From contig NZ_AP027732.1 in NCBI RefSeq assembly GCF_030296615.1, forward strand, positions 1,364,001 to 1,428,000: a stretch of 64,000 nucleotides of DNA. Direction: 5' to 3'. Below are positions 1 to 6,941 of this stretch, piece by piece (positions within the stretch are counted from its first letter, which is position 1; each line of letters opens with the position of its first letter). The position numbers and the translations under genes were made by a program. The notes below the pieces were generated by a model. It saw only the letters and a program-made list of their open reading frames with translations. It was not told the DNA's origin and made no database searches. Source of the DNA: Frondihabitans sucicola. GTDB taxonomy: Bacteria; Actinomycetota; Actinomycetes; Actinomycetales; Microbacteriaceae.

Positions 1-525
1 CTCGTACGAGCTCTCCGCCACGACGACGTGCGGCAGGCCGACGCCGCCCTCGATCGGCTGCGGGCGACGCAGCCGCTGCTCGACGACTGGGCGGCGACGC
101 TCGAGACCGCGCGGTCGATCTCGCGGCTGTCGCCGTTCTTGCGCCGGCGGCTTCCCGTGGTGGAGAGCGAGGCGCGGATCCTGCGCTACCTCGACCTGGC
201 TGTTCGCAACCTGCGCGTGGTGACCCGCCGCATCGACACCGGCATCGGCGACGGGCGACGACGGCCCGAGGTGGCGGACGTCGTCGCGAGCATCGGTGTC
301 GCCGTCGGGGTGCTGGGGGAGTCCTTCGCCTCGGTCGAGCGGCGGCCGGTGGCGCAGGAGGCGCTGTCCGCCGTCGGACGCCGTCTCGACCCCGCGCTCG
401 TCCTGCCGGGCGCCGCGGTCGGCGAAACCGTGCTCGTCCTGATGCTGCGGCCGCTGGTGATCGACCTGCTCATGGCGACGGGGCTGCCTCACGACGAGGC
501 CCGCGCGCGGCTCGCGTCGCTCTGA
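1..525 (+). CDS. FUSC / aromatic acid exporter-like membrane protein, C-terminal part
   Basis: The reading frame is open from base 1 and ends with TGA, so only the last 174 residues are present; the true start lies before the window. What is visible is mainly the cytosolic C-terminal part: long amphipathic helices rich in Arg, Leu and Asp, ending in a short hydrophobic stretch (VLVLMLRPLVIDLLM). This pattern resembles the tail of actinobacterial FUSC / ArAE-type exporters, a family of putative efflux proteins for aromatic acids. The assignment is by resemblance only. A 77-bp inverted repeat follows 78 bp after the stop and may act as its terminator. Confidence 0.55.
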   Translation, partial: LVRALRHDDVRQADAALDRLRATQPLLDDWAATLETARSISRLSPFLRRRLPVVESEARILRYLDLAVRNLRVVTRRIDTGIGDGRRRPEVADVVASIGVAVGVLGESFASVERRPVAQEALSAVGRRLDPALVLPGAAVGETVLVLMLRPLVIDLLMATGLPHDEARARLASL

Positions 526-603
526 CCGGGGCGGCGCCGTGGCCGGCGCTCCCCGTAACTCGCGCGCTGCTGTCTGCCGGTCGTCCGGCGGTCGTCCTGC
601 CGG

Positions 604-680
604 AAATCGAAGGGGATTCGCCGCCCGGGAGCCAATTCAGTGGGATCGACGGGGGCTTTGCCGAAAATCCCCTTCGATTT
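604..680. repeat. 77-bp inverted-repeat element, copy 1
   Basis: Perfect 15-bp inverted arms AAATCGAAGGGGATT (604-618) and AATCCCCTTCGATTT (666-680) flank a 47-bp centre. The arms extend by one further pair (603/681). The same arms, same total length and same spacer length recur at 60231-60307, but the two centres are unrelated. It lies between the end of the FUSC-like gene and the end of the convergent methyltransferase gene. Confidence 0.85.
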
Positions 681-797
681 CTGACCACGGCCGGGACCGG
701 GACCCGGGGCAGGACCGGGGGCCGGGTGCGCGGCGAGGACAGGAGCGAGGACCGGGGCGCGAGCAGGTGGGAAGCCAGGGTGGCGACCGGGGTGGGG

Positions 798-1595
798 CTA
801 GGGCAACGGAGCGACGGCAGCCCAGGGCACCGTGACCTCGCCGAGCCGCCAGCGCGAGCGACCGTGCAGGATCGGCCAGCCCTCGTCGCGCAGGGCACTC
901 ACCGTGGCCACCCACCGCTGCACGGGCGAGTAGACGGCGAGTCCGGCGTTGTAGCGCCAGTGCCGCTCGAGGTCGCCCAGGAACGCGTGGATCCGCTCCC
1001 CCTCCACATTGCGGTGGATCAGCGCCTTGGGCAGCCGCTCCGCCACGATCGACGGCGACTCGAGCGATGCCAGTCGGAGCGACGCGGTGAACGTCTGGGG
1101 ACCGTCGGCGGTGACGTCGATCCAACTCGCCACACGGCCGACCTCGTTGCAGGTGCCCTCGACGAGCACTCCGCCCGGCGCGAGCCGATCGACCATCCGG
1201 GCCCACGCGTCGGCGACGGCGGACTCGTCGTACTGGCGGAGGACGTTGAGGGCCCGGATCACGGCCGGTCGCCTCCCCGCGCGCTCGTCCGACGGAGGGA
1301 GAGGCACCTCGAAACCACCGAGCACGAACGACACCCCCGGGATCGCCGACAGTGACGCCAGGGCCACGCGCGACGGCTCGATCTCGATGCCGACGACCTC
1401 GACGTCCGGCCGCACGCGGGCAAGGCGCTGATGCAGTTCGAGAGAGGTCGTCGCGCTGGCGCCATAGCCGAGGTCGACCACGAGCGGGTCGACAGCGCGG
1501 CGGAAGGCGGGATGCGACGCGATCCAGCGATCGACCCTGCGGAGGCGGTTCGTGCCGGTCGTTCCGCGCGTGACCTGGCCGATGGGCATGCGCAC
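798..1595 (-). CDS. class I SAM-dependent methyltransferase
   Basis: Encodes 265 residues from a GTG at 1595; an ATG two codons in (1589) is an equally good start. The SAM-binding motif I region reads VVDLGYGASATT near residue 40, followed by an acidic motif II (VVGIEIEPSR) about 25 residues later, then a Rossmann-like order of strands (VIRALNVLRQY; LAPGGVLVEGT). This is the layout of a class I methyltransferase. The glycine loop is slightly atypical (DLGYGA rather than DxGxGxG). The substrate cannot be told. It runs away from gpmA, with 42 bp between the two starts, so they probably share a divergent promoter region. Confidence 0.7.
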   Translation of the reverse strand: MRMPIGQVTRGTTGTNRLRRVDRWIASHPAFRRAVDPLVVDLGYGASATTSLELHQRLARVRPDVEVVGIEIEPSRVALASLSAIPGVSFVLGGFEVPLPPSDERAGRRPAVIRALNVLRQYDESAVADAWARMVDRLAPGGVLVEGTCNEVGRVASWIDVTADGPQTFTASLRLASLESPSIVAERLPKALIHRNVEGERIHAFLGDLERHWRYNAGLAVYSPVQRWVATVSALRDEGWPILHGRSRWRLGEVTVPWAAVAPLP

Positions 1596-1637
1596 AAGTC
1601 AAGCATCCCGCGAGCGGGTCGGCGATAGGATCGGGGC

Positions 1638-2381
1638 ATGACTTCGACCCTCATCCTCCTCAGGCACGGCAACAGCGAGTGGAACCAGAAGAACCTCTTC
1701 ACGGGGTGGGTCGATGTCCGACTGAGCGAACAGGGAACCGCCGAGGCGAAGCGAGCCGGCGAACTGCTGCGCGACTCCGGCCTGAAGCCCGAGATCCTCT
1801 ACACGTCGGTCTTGACGCGCGCCATCCAGACGGCGAACCTCGCCCTCGAGGAGGCCGACCGCCTGTGGATCCCGGTCAAGCGCTCCTGGCGACTCAACGA
1901 GCGCCACTACGGTGCCCTCCAGGGCAAGGACAAGGCGCAGACCCTCGAAGAGTACGGCCCCGAGCAGTTCCAGACCTGGCGTCGTTCGTTCGACGTCCCG
2001 CCGCCCGCGCTCGACGACGACAGCGAGTGGTCGCAGGCGCACGACGAGCGGTATGCCGATCTCGGTGCGGACGCACCGCGCACCGAGTCGCTCGAGCTCG
2101 TCATCGAGCGCATGCTGCCCTACTGGGAGAGCGACATCACCGTCGACCTCGCGGCCGGCAAGACGGTGCTCGTCACGGCCCACGGCAATTCGCTCCGCGC
2201 CCTGGTCAAGCACCTCGACGGCATCTCCGACGCCGACATCGCCGAGTTGAACATCCCCACCGGCATCCCGCTCGTCTACGAGCTCGACGACGACTTCAAG
2301 CCGACGAAGGCCGGCGAGTACCTCGATCCCGAAGCCGCTGCGGCCGGCGCCGCGGCCGTGGCCGCCCAGGGCAAGAAGTAG
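1638..2381 (+). CDS. gpmA: 2,3-bisphosphoglycerate-dependent phosphoglycerate mutase
   Basis: Interconverts 3- and 2-phosphoglycerate in glycolysis and gluconeogenesis, in the cytosol. The 247-residue protein has the normal length for the dPGM family. It opens with the catalytic histidine motif LRHGNSEWN (His near residue 10), then [13 protein letters not shown], the RHYGALQG loop, and the second catalytic histidine in [15 protein letters not shown] near residue 185. All match textbook GpmA. ATG start. In several Actinobacteria gpmA sits beside phoU/senX3, but here those genes are about 14 kb away. Confidence 0.96.
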   Translation: MTSTLILLRHGNSEWNQKNLFTGWVDVRLSEQGTAEAKRAGELLRDSGLKPEILYTSVLTRAIQTANLALEEADRLWIPVKRSWRLNERHYGALQGKDKAQTLEEYGPEQFQTWRRSFDVPPPALDDDSEWSQAHDERYADLGADAPRTESLELVIERMLPYWESDITVDLAAGKTVLVTAHGNSLRALVKHLDGISDADIAELNIPTGIPLVYELDDDFKPTKAGEYLDPEAAAAGAAAVAAQGKK

Positions 2382-2401
2382 CGCACCGCGACCCCTTGCC
2401 T

Positions 2402-2423
2402 TTGTCGCAGTACATTGCGACAA
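2402..2423 (+). promoter_or_regulatory. probable operator of the membrane-protein/GntR pair
   Basis: Perfect 8-bp inverted arms TTGTCGCA and TGCGACAA separated by 6 bp, ending 23 bp before the chosen start of the membrane protein. The only transcription factor in that unit is the YtrA-type GntR protein, so autoregulation through this site is the natural reading. Function is inferred; the palindrome itself is seen. Confidence 0.7.
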
Positions 2424-2446
2424 TGGATGCTACAAAGGAGTCGCTG

Positions 2447-3373
2447 ATGATCTTTCTGACCTGCCTCATCGCGGCCTATGCCGTCTTCCTCGCCGCCACC
2501 GCGGCACTCACGGCAGCCGCTCCCTTCCAGGGCTGGCTGACGGCTCGCCTCGGCCGCCGCGTGGGCCTCGGGGTCCCCGTCGATCTCGACGCCCGACTCC
2601 GCGAAAGGGTGCGTCGGCGTGCTCTCGGCGGGTCCGTCGGTGGGCTGGTCGGGCTGGCCGTCGCTCTTGCTGCGTGCGCCGCAGCTTCGCTGTCCGGTCT
2701 GTTTCCGTGGCCTTCCGTCGCATCCGGCTACAGCGTGTGGATGGTCGAGACCTACGGCGTCCTCGCCGTCTCGGCCATCGCGACCGGGCTCGGTGTGGGG
2801 TGGGCGGCTCTCCGAGCCGAGACGCTTCCGGCCGACGAGCCGCGCGTGGCGCGAACGCGTGCGGTCGGCGTGCGCGACTACGTACCGTCGGTCCTCCGCG
2901 TCGGTGGGTGGCACCTGCTCGGGCTGGCCGTCGCGACGATCGTCGTGATCGCCGTCACCGGCGGTGTGAGTCCCTGGCTCCTGCCGGGGGCCGCCGTGGT
3001 CGCCGCAGGCATCGGCGGCATGGTGACGTTCGAGGTGGTGGCCCGCCGCATCGTCTCCCGAGGCCGGCCCGCGTCGGGCACAGACGAGATGGTGTGGAAC
3101 GACGCCCTGCGATCGGAGGCTCTTCGAGACCTCCTCTACGCGCCTCTCCTGGCGGTGGTGCTCGGTGCCTGGTGGTCGCTGATCGGCCAGGGCGATGCGT
3201 TGCGGGCGCCACTCGCCCTCATCCCCGGTGCTCTCGGCCTGGGCGGCATGGTGCTCTTCGGCTTTATCTTCCGGCACACGCGCACCTGGTACCTCGAAGA
3301 GCTCTGGCCCGGTTCGCGTCGTCGCACCCCCGACGAAGAGGCGCGCAGGATCATGGCGGTGCAGGCCAGATGA
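2447..3373 (+). CDS. multi-pass membrane protein paired with GntR
   Basis: Encodes 308 residues. I chose the ATG at 2447 because an AAAGGAG ribosome site ends 6 bp before it; the ATG at 2423 lies inside the operator and lacks one. Hydrophobic segments begin at once (FLTCLIAAYAVFLAATAAL), then near residues 60-80, 95-115, 155-200 and 235-270, so six or more helices are likely. No transporter or enzyme motif is recognised. It overlaps the GntR gene by 4 bp (ATGA) and so is co-transcribed. YtrA-family operons usually pair the regulator with ABC-type membrane functions, but no ATPase is present here. Confidence 0.8.
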   Translation: MIFLTCLIAAYAVFLAATAALTAAAPFQGWLTARLGRRVGLGVPVDLDARLRERVRRRALGGSVGGLVGLAVALAACAAASLSGLFPWPSVASGYSVWMVETYGVLAVSAIATGLGVGWAALRAETLPADEPRVARTRAVGVRDYVPSVLRVGGWHLLGLAVATIVVIAVTGGVSPWLLPGAAVVAAGIGGMVTFEVVARRIVSRGRPASGTDEMVWNDALRSEALRDLLYAPLLAVVLGAWWSLIGQGDALRAPLALIPGALGLGGMVLFGFIFRHTRTWYLEELWPGSRRRTPDEEARRIMAVQAR

Positions 3374-3738
3374 TCACCCTCGACCCGCGCTCCGCGACGC
3401 CTCCGTTCGAGCAGCTGCGCGTGCAGATCGCCGAACAGGTGCGCCGTGGCTCGCTCGCCGCAGGAGAGCGTCTGCCGACGGTCCGGCGCCTGGCCGAAGA
3501 CCTCGGCATCGCGCCCAACACGGTGGCGCGCGCCTACCGCGAGCTCGAGGCCGACGGGCTCGTCGAGACGCGCGGCCGGAACGGCACGCTCGTCCGTGCC
3601 CAGGGCGACGCCGCCGCGCAGCAGGCCCAAGACGCGGCGCGCGCCTACGCCGAGCGCGTGGCCAAGCTCGGTGTCACGCCGGCCGAGGCGCTGAGGTACG
3701 TGACGGGTGCCCTCGGCGCGGCGGCGCCGACCGCCTGA
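3370..3738 (+). CDS. GntR-family (YtrA subfamily) transcriptional regulator
   Basis: A 122-residue protein with an N-terminal winged helix-turn-helix: PPFEQLRVQIAEQVRRGSL, then LPTVRRLAEDLGIAPNTVARAYREL and LVETRGRNGTLV (about residues 8-75). The short C-terminal part (about 45 residues, Ala-rich helices) is too small for a FadR- or HutC-type effector domain, which points to the YtrA subfamily. The start overlaps the stop of the membrane-protein gene. Its own stop codon lies in the first unit of a 16-bp tandem repeat that continues into non-coding DNA. Likely represses its own operon through the palindrome at 2402-2423. Confidence 0.9.
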   Translation: MITLDPRSATPPFEQLRVQIAEQVRRGSLAAGERLPTVRRLAEDLGIAPNTVARAYRELEADGLVETRGRNGTLVRAQGDAAAQQAQDAARAYAERVAKLGVTPAEALRYVTGALGAAAPTA

Positions 3739-3834
3739 CGCGCCGACCGCGCGCCGCGCAGACGGCGGCGGCGCCGACCGCCTGACGCGCCGACCGCCTG
3801 ACGCGCCGACCGCCTGACGCGCCGACCGCGCGCC
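3724..3834. repeat. 16-bp tandem repeat array overlapping the gntR stop
   Basis: Unit GCGCCGACCGCCTGAC. Intact copies lie at 3724-3739 (holding the gntR stop codon), 3771-3786, 3787-3802 and 3803-3818; diverged copies ending GCGCGCC lie at 3740-3755 and 3819-3834. The unit is not a multiple of three, so copies inside the gene would change its end. Confidence 0.85.
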
Positions 3835-4093
3835 GCGCGGACGCTAGCCGTGCTGACGGCGGGCAGCGCGTACGCACGCACTGTCGACCGCGCGCCATGC
3901 GAACGCAAGCGCAGGCAGCGCCGCACCCCAGGGCGTACGCCGGCCATGCAGACATCGCGCAGCGCGCATCCAGGCAGCGCCGACCCCGCGCAGCGCCGAC
4001 CCCGCGCAGCGCACACGCAAGCACTGCCGCCCCGCGCAGCGCGCAAGCAGCGCCGCACCCGCGCAGCGCAGGCAAAGAGCGCCGACAGCGCGC
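3835..4093. repeat. GC-rich low-complexity region without a gene
   Basis: The rest of the gap between gntR and the next gene is made of short recurring blocks built on GCGCAGCGC, including a doublet of CAGCGCCGACCCCGCG near 3973-4004. Open frames here on either strand encode only repetitive Arg/Ala/Cys sequence and I see no ribosome sites or family resemblance. The composition departs from neighbouring genes. I regard it as non-coding. Confidence 0.7.
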
Positions 4094-4513
4094 CTACACG
4101 AACAGTGCGCTGATCTCCTGCACAAGGGCGTCCATATCGACGGTGGCCACGTCGTCGACGCGCACCACGGGAGAGAGACCCAGCGGCTCACCCGACTCGC
4201 CGCACCAGACCTCGACGAGCCGCGGTGATCCTGCGCTCTCGAGTCCCGTCCGCACGGCGCCGGAGTCGGACGCCTCCCAGCCCGCATCGAGGACGACGCC
4301 GGCTTCGATCAGCCCGGCTGTGCGCCACGTCGTCTCGATGGCCAGGGCCCGCACGCCCGCGGCCGGTGCGACGGGCCCGGTCTGTCGAAGGAGGGCCTCC
4401 TGCACCTTGGACGGCTGCAGGACGGGGCATCCGAGCAGGATTCCCAGCGCGGACGAGATCTCCGTCTTCCGGGGGTCGGGGGTGCCGTTGACAAGAATCG
4501 CGACCTGAGCCAT
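4094..4513 (-). CDS. hypothetical protein with a degenerate P-loop
   Basis: Encodes 139 residues from the ATG at 4513, where the sequence becomes protein-like (MAQVAILVNGT). The first 30 residues have the shape of a small-molecule kinase N-terminus: a hydrophobic strand (VAILVNG), a loop TPDPRKT followed by a helix (EISSALGILLG). The loop occupies the Walker A position but lacks the expected glycines (GxPGxGKT). Residues 75-139 are mixed alpha/beta and end in DMDALVQEISALFV. I do not recognise a family. It could be a diverged AAA/kinase-like domain that has lost nucleotide binding, or an unrelated fold. Confidence 0.55.
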   Translation of the reverse strand: MAQVAILVNGTPDPRKTEISSALGILLGCPVLQPSKVQEALLRQTGPVAPAAGVRALAIETTWRTAGLIEAGVVLDAGWEASDSGAVRTGLESAGSPRLVEVWCGESGEPLGLSPVVRVDDVATVDMDALVQEISALFV

Positions 4514-4795
4514 GCGTCCATCCTGCCGGACGGTGACGTCGGCGAGAGACCGCGCATCCGACAGCCGTGAGCGACCGCCCACGGTGGCACGTGATTCGTG
4601 CTGCTCGGCAGAACGACCATGCTGGCGGTTATCGGCTTGGATGTGCGGAAGGTCGCGCGGTGACCTTCCATGGTCTCGTTGCCCGTCAGGCCGCAGGCCG
4701 GGTGGCCTAAGAGCATCCCGCCAGGCGATCCCATGGCCCGTGTGCCGAACCTCATGAGTTCGCACCGGGTCACGCACGCCGGGGATGCCGGGTCG
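4514..4795. other. non-coding stretch
   Basis: No convincing gene on either strand. The only structure I see is a hairpin built from GGAAGGTC and GACCTTCC around 4648-4670. It separates two genes that read leftward. Confidence 0.4.
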
Positions 4796-5365
4796 TCAGG
4801 ACAGACGAACCCGTTCAGCATGCGCAACCGCGGCTTGGATCACTGGTACCTGCTCTCGGACCGAACCGTCCCATGACGAGGGCAACTCGAGGCTGTGATT
4901 TGCTCCCGTCACCGAGTGGAGAATCGCGTGGCTGTCGGTCAGCAGCGACGGGAGCCAGGCGGGATCAGCAGTACCGCCGATGGCCACGTGGCGGTCGTCT
5001 GCAGCGTTGAGGGCTTCGGCAACGTCGGACTCGGAGAGTAATGGGGTCAGCCAGATGCCGGCCGCCCCGTGTGTCATCGCCCAGGGAAGGGCGAAGGTGC
5101 CGATGGATTTAGCCACGACGAGATCAGGGACGTCTCCTCCTGGGAACGTTTCCAAGGAGTCGTGAACCAACCTCCGCCCTTGTTCCAAGCTCGCGGGCCG
5201 GAACCCCCAGTCCGCCCGGATGAGTCTCCATCCGTGCGCGACGAGGGCGGAGGATATCCAGTAGAGGAGGGGCGCCTGAGTGGTGTAACCGGCGCCGGGA
5301 AGAATGAGTGCGGTCGGGGTGGTGGCGGCCGGGTGGGCGGGGAGTTGTTCTTCGAAGGTGACCAC
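4796..5365 (-). CDS. alpha/beta hydrolase-like protein
   Basis: Encodes 189 residues from a GTG at 5365, the first acceptable start before the conserved-looking segment TALILPGAGYTTQAPLLY. That segment matches the first strand and oxyanion loop of alpha/beta hydrolases. A later VVAKSIGTFAL (about residue 93) sits where the nucleophile elbow GxSxG belongs, with Lys-Ser-Ile-Gly instead, so Ser is the candidate nucleophile. A C-terminal VTGANHSLELP supplies a histidine. It resembles small hydrolases annotated as alpha/beta-fold in Actinobacteria. It is divergent from padR, with 72 bp between the starts. Confidence 0.6.
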   Translation of the reverse strand: MVTFEEQLPAHPAATTPTALILPGAGYTTQAPLLYWISSALVAHGWRLIRADWGFRPASLEQGRRLVHDSLETFPGGDVPDLVVAKSIGTFALPWAMTHGAAGIWLTPLLSESDVAEALNAADDRHVAIGGTADPAWLPSLLTDSHAILHSVTGANHSLELPSSWDGSVREQVPVIQAAVAHAERVRLS

Positions 5366-5410
5366 AGGCTCAGGGTAGCGGCGCCAAAGACGCGCCGGGA
5401 CCGGCCGATA

Positions 5411-5438
5411 GTCATATGATCTGGATATAGTGACCAGA
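5411..5438 (+). promoter_or_regulatory. probable leaderless promoter and PadR site
   Basis: A strong -10 element TATAGT (5426-5431) ends six bases before the padR ATG, which would place the transcript start at the start codon. No ribosome site precedes the ATG, which fits leaderless translation. The AT-rich dyad CATATGATCTGGATATAGTG around it is a candidate PadR operator. No good -35 is visible. Confidence 0.45.
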
Positions 5439-5767
5439 TGAGTTTCGAGATGCGGGAGCCGACATTTGTGATCCTGTCGTCGTTGGCGGAAGGTCCTCGC
5501 CACGGGTACGGAATCATCACGGATACCGCGGGTCTGACCGGCGGCACGATGCGTCTTCAGGCGGGAACGCTGTACGCCGCTCTCGACCGGTTGCGGGTCG
5601 ATGGCCTGGTCGAGGTGTCGTCCGAGGAGATCGTCCACGGAAGATTGAGGCGATCCTTCACCCTCACGACCCTCGGCCGCTCACGTCTTGCAGAGGAAGC
5701 ACGACGCCGACAACACGGCGCGGAGCTTGCTTTGCGCCGATTGAGAACGAAGGTGGTTGGGGCATGA
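5438..5767 (+). CDS. PadR-family transcriptional regulator
   Basis: A 109-residue PadR winged-helix protein: REPTFVILSSLAEGPRHGYGI, then LQAGTLYAALDRLRVDGLVE and RRSFTLTTLGRSRLAEEARRR. The GPRHGYGI and GTLYAALDRL motifs are diagnostic. The short form has one C-terminal dimerisation helix. It overlaps the following membrane-protein gene by 4 bp (ATGA), the usual two-gene arrangement in which PadR controls a small membrane protein or transporter. The neighbouring divergent hydrolase may be a second target. Confidence 0.9.
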   Translation: MSFEMREPTFVILSSLAEGPRHGYGIITDTAGLTGGTMRLQAGTLYAALDRLRVDGLVEVSSEEIVHGRLRRSFTLTTLGRSRLAEEARRRQHGAELALRRLRTKVVGA

Positions 5768-6231
5768 GCGAGCTTGAACGCCACTACCGGGCTAGCATCC
5801 GTTGCTATTCGGCGAGGTGGAGGCGCGTCCACGGCGAAGCGCTGCTCGATACCTTGCTGCAGGTTGCCGAAGCCGAGGGAAGGGCGCGCCCAACAGGGCG
5901 CGAGCTTCGAAACATCGTCCGAATGGGCCTGCGTCAACGCGCCCTGACGGCCGCACCGTTCTTCTTTTTCGTGATCGCTGCCCTCGGTGGTTTGGGGCTG
6001 CTGCTTGCCTGGCACGCGGGTATTCAGAGCACCCTTGTTTTCAGCGTGCCGGCCATTCCTGCTCATCCCGAGGGTCAGCTCTACACGACGCCTTCATTGC
6101 CGGTCGTGAGGTCCGTCTGGGTGGGCTTGGGTGGCGCGGCGATGTTCGTCGTGGCGGCCGGTCTCGGCGTCGTCCTGCTCCGGCGCAATCACCGAGCCGT
6201 GAAGACTCCCCGGCTAGACGACGCCGACTAG
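5764..6231 (+). CDS. PadR-linked two-helix membrane protein
   Basis: A 155-residue protein translationally coupled to padR. The first 60 residues are charged and helical (LERHYRASIRCYSARWRRVHGE) and resemble the N-terminal domain found in PadR-associated membrane proteins of Actinobacteria. Two hydrophobic segments follow, about residues 63-85 (FFFFVIAALGGLGLLLAW) and 118-140 (VGLGGAAMFVVAAGLGVVLL), then a short basic tail. The function is unknown; the pairing suggests a membrane-stress or efflux-related role under PadR control. Confidence 0.75.
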   Translation: MSELERHYRASIRCYSARWRRVHGEALLDTLLQVAEAEGRARPTGRELRNIVRMGLRQRALTAAPFFFFVIAALGGLGLLLAWHAGIQSTLVFSVPAIPAHPEGQLYTTPSLPVVRSVWVGLGGAAMFVVAAGLGVVLLRRNHRAVKTPRLDDAD

Positions 6232-6277
6232 GGTCCGTGATCGTCGGATCCAGCCCGACCGGTCCCCGCGGGAAGGC

Positions 6278-6333
6278 CGAAAGGGCCGAAATGCTCGCTC
6301 CCAGGCCCGGAAGCGTGCATTTCGGCCCTTTCG
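6278..6333. repeat. 56-bp extragenic inverted repeat
   Basis: Perfect 17-bp arms: CGAAAGGGCCGAAATGC (6278-6294) and its complement (6317-6333), with a 22-bp centre. It lies 46 bp after the stop of the PadR-linked gene and before the end of a leftward small gene, where it could end transcription from both sides. Same style as the elements at 604, 55356 and 60231, but with different arm sequence. Confidence 0.8.
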
Positions 6334-6382
6334 ACGCGCGCGGCTCACCGTGTACGGGCACGGCCGATGGAAGTGGATTCGA

Positions 6383-6559
6383 CTAGAGGACGTGCAGGGT
6401 AGCGAGAAGGACGATGACACCAGCGATTCCGATCGCGGTCGCTCCGGTCCAGATTCACCAGGAGCCGGACCTCGTCTTTCGCGTCGCCTTCTCAGCCGGC
6501 GACTCTGTGATGCCCGTGAAGTCCAGGACACGTCGCGCACGACTCGGCTTCTCGCTCAT
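6383..6559 (-). pseudogene. small single-helix membrane protein broken by an in-frame stop
   Basis: Reading leftward from an ATG at 6559 gives 34 residues (MSEKPSRARRVLDFTGITES and following), then TGA at 6455-6457, then in the same frame a 23-residue hydrophobic segment ending in TAG (IWTGATAIGIAGVIVLLATL and on). Together these look like a small protein with a cytosolic N-terminus and one C-terminal membrane helix, interrupted by a nonsense codon directly after TGG. A read error or a real nonsense change are both possible. It follows the 64-residue gene upstream by 12 bp. Confidence 0.4.
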
Positions 6560-6571
6560 GTCGCCACACTG

Positions 6572-6766
6572 TCACCAGTGACCACGCATTCGGGCGCGGC
6601 GCGCACTCGAGTCGCTACGACTTCGCTTCTCCTGCCGGCTGCGAGAGATCCAGGTCGCGTCCAGCCCGATCTCCTCCGTCTTCTTCGGCACGTCCCAGGT
6701 CATCGCGGTGCCGTTCTTGAAGACGAACCGACGCGGCCGTGCCGTCTCGATCGCACCATGGCTCAT
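6572..6766 (-). CDS. small hypothetical protein (64 aa)
   Basis: Reads leftward from an ATG at 6766 to a TGA at 6572. An earlier in-frame ATG would add seven residues. The sequence is not shadow-like: RFVFKNGTAMTWDVPKKTEE and GLDATWISRSRQ show balanced composition, followed by a basic, serine-rich tail. I do not recognise a family. It lies 12 bp before the broken membrane-protein gene, so the two could form a small unit. It is downstream of the MFS gene and its terminator. Confidence 0.4.
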   Translation of the reverse strand: MSHGAIETARPRRFVFKNGTAMTWDVPKKTEEIGLDATWISRSRQEKRSRSDSSARRARMRGHW

Positions 6767-6884
6767 CGCGGCTCTGCTAGCGGCCATCGTGGGGGCCCTG
6801 CGGCTTCGATCCGTCCGCCGCGCCGATCCTGTTCCCCTGGCCGGCCTCGAAGCCGGACCGTCAGGGAGCCGCGCCCGGCACGCC

Positions 6885-6920
6885 GAAGCCCCCGCCCACC
6901 AGTCGGTGAGCGGGGGCTTC
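6885..6920 (-). terminator. Rho-independent-like terminator of the MFS gene
   Basis: GAAGCCCCCGC (6885-6895) pairs with GCGGGGGCTTC (6910-6920), just after the leftward MFS stop at 6942. No long U-tract, as is common in Actinobacteria. Confidence 0.75.
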
Positions 6921-6941
6921 GAGGAGTTCGTAGCCGAGGGA

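Noticed and set aside
1679..2446. Open frame through gpmA joining the membrane protein
   Set aside because: The first part is an out-of-frame read of gpmA; the real start with AAAGGAG is at 2447.
3645..4075. Repetitive open frames and CRISPR-like pattern in the GC-rich region
   Set aside because: Repeats are short, tandem and without unique spacers of constant size; the translated products are low-complexity.
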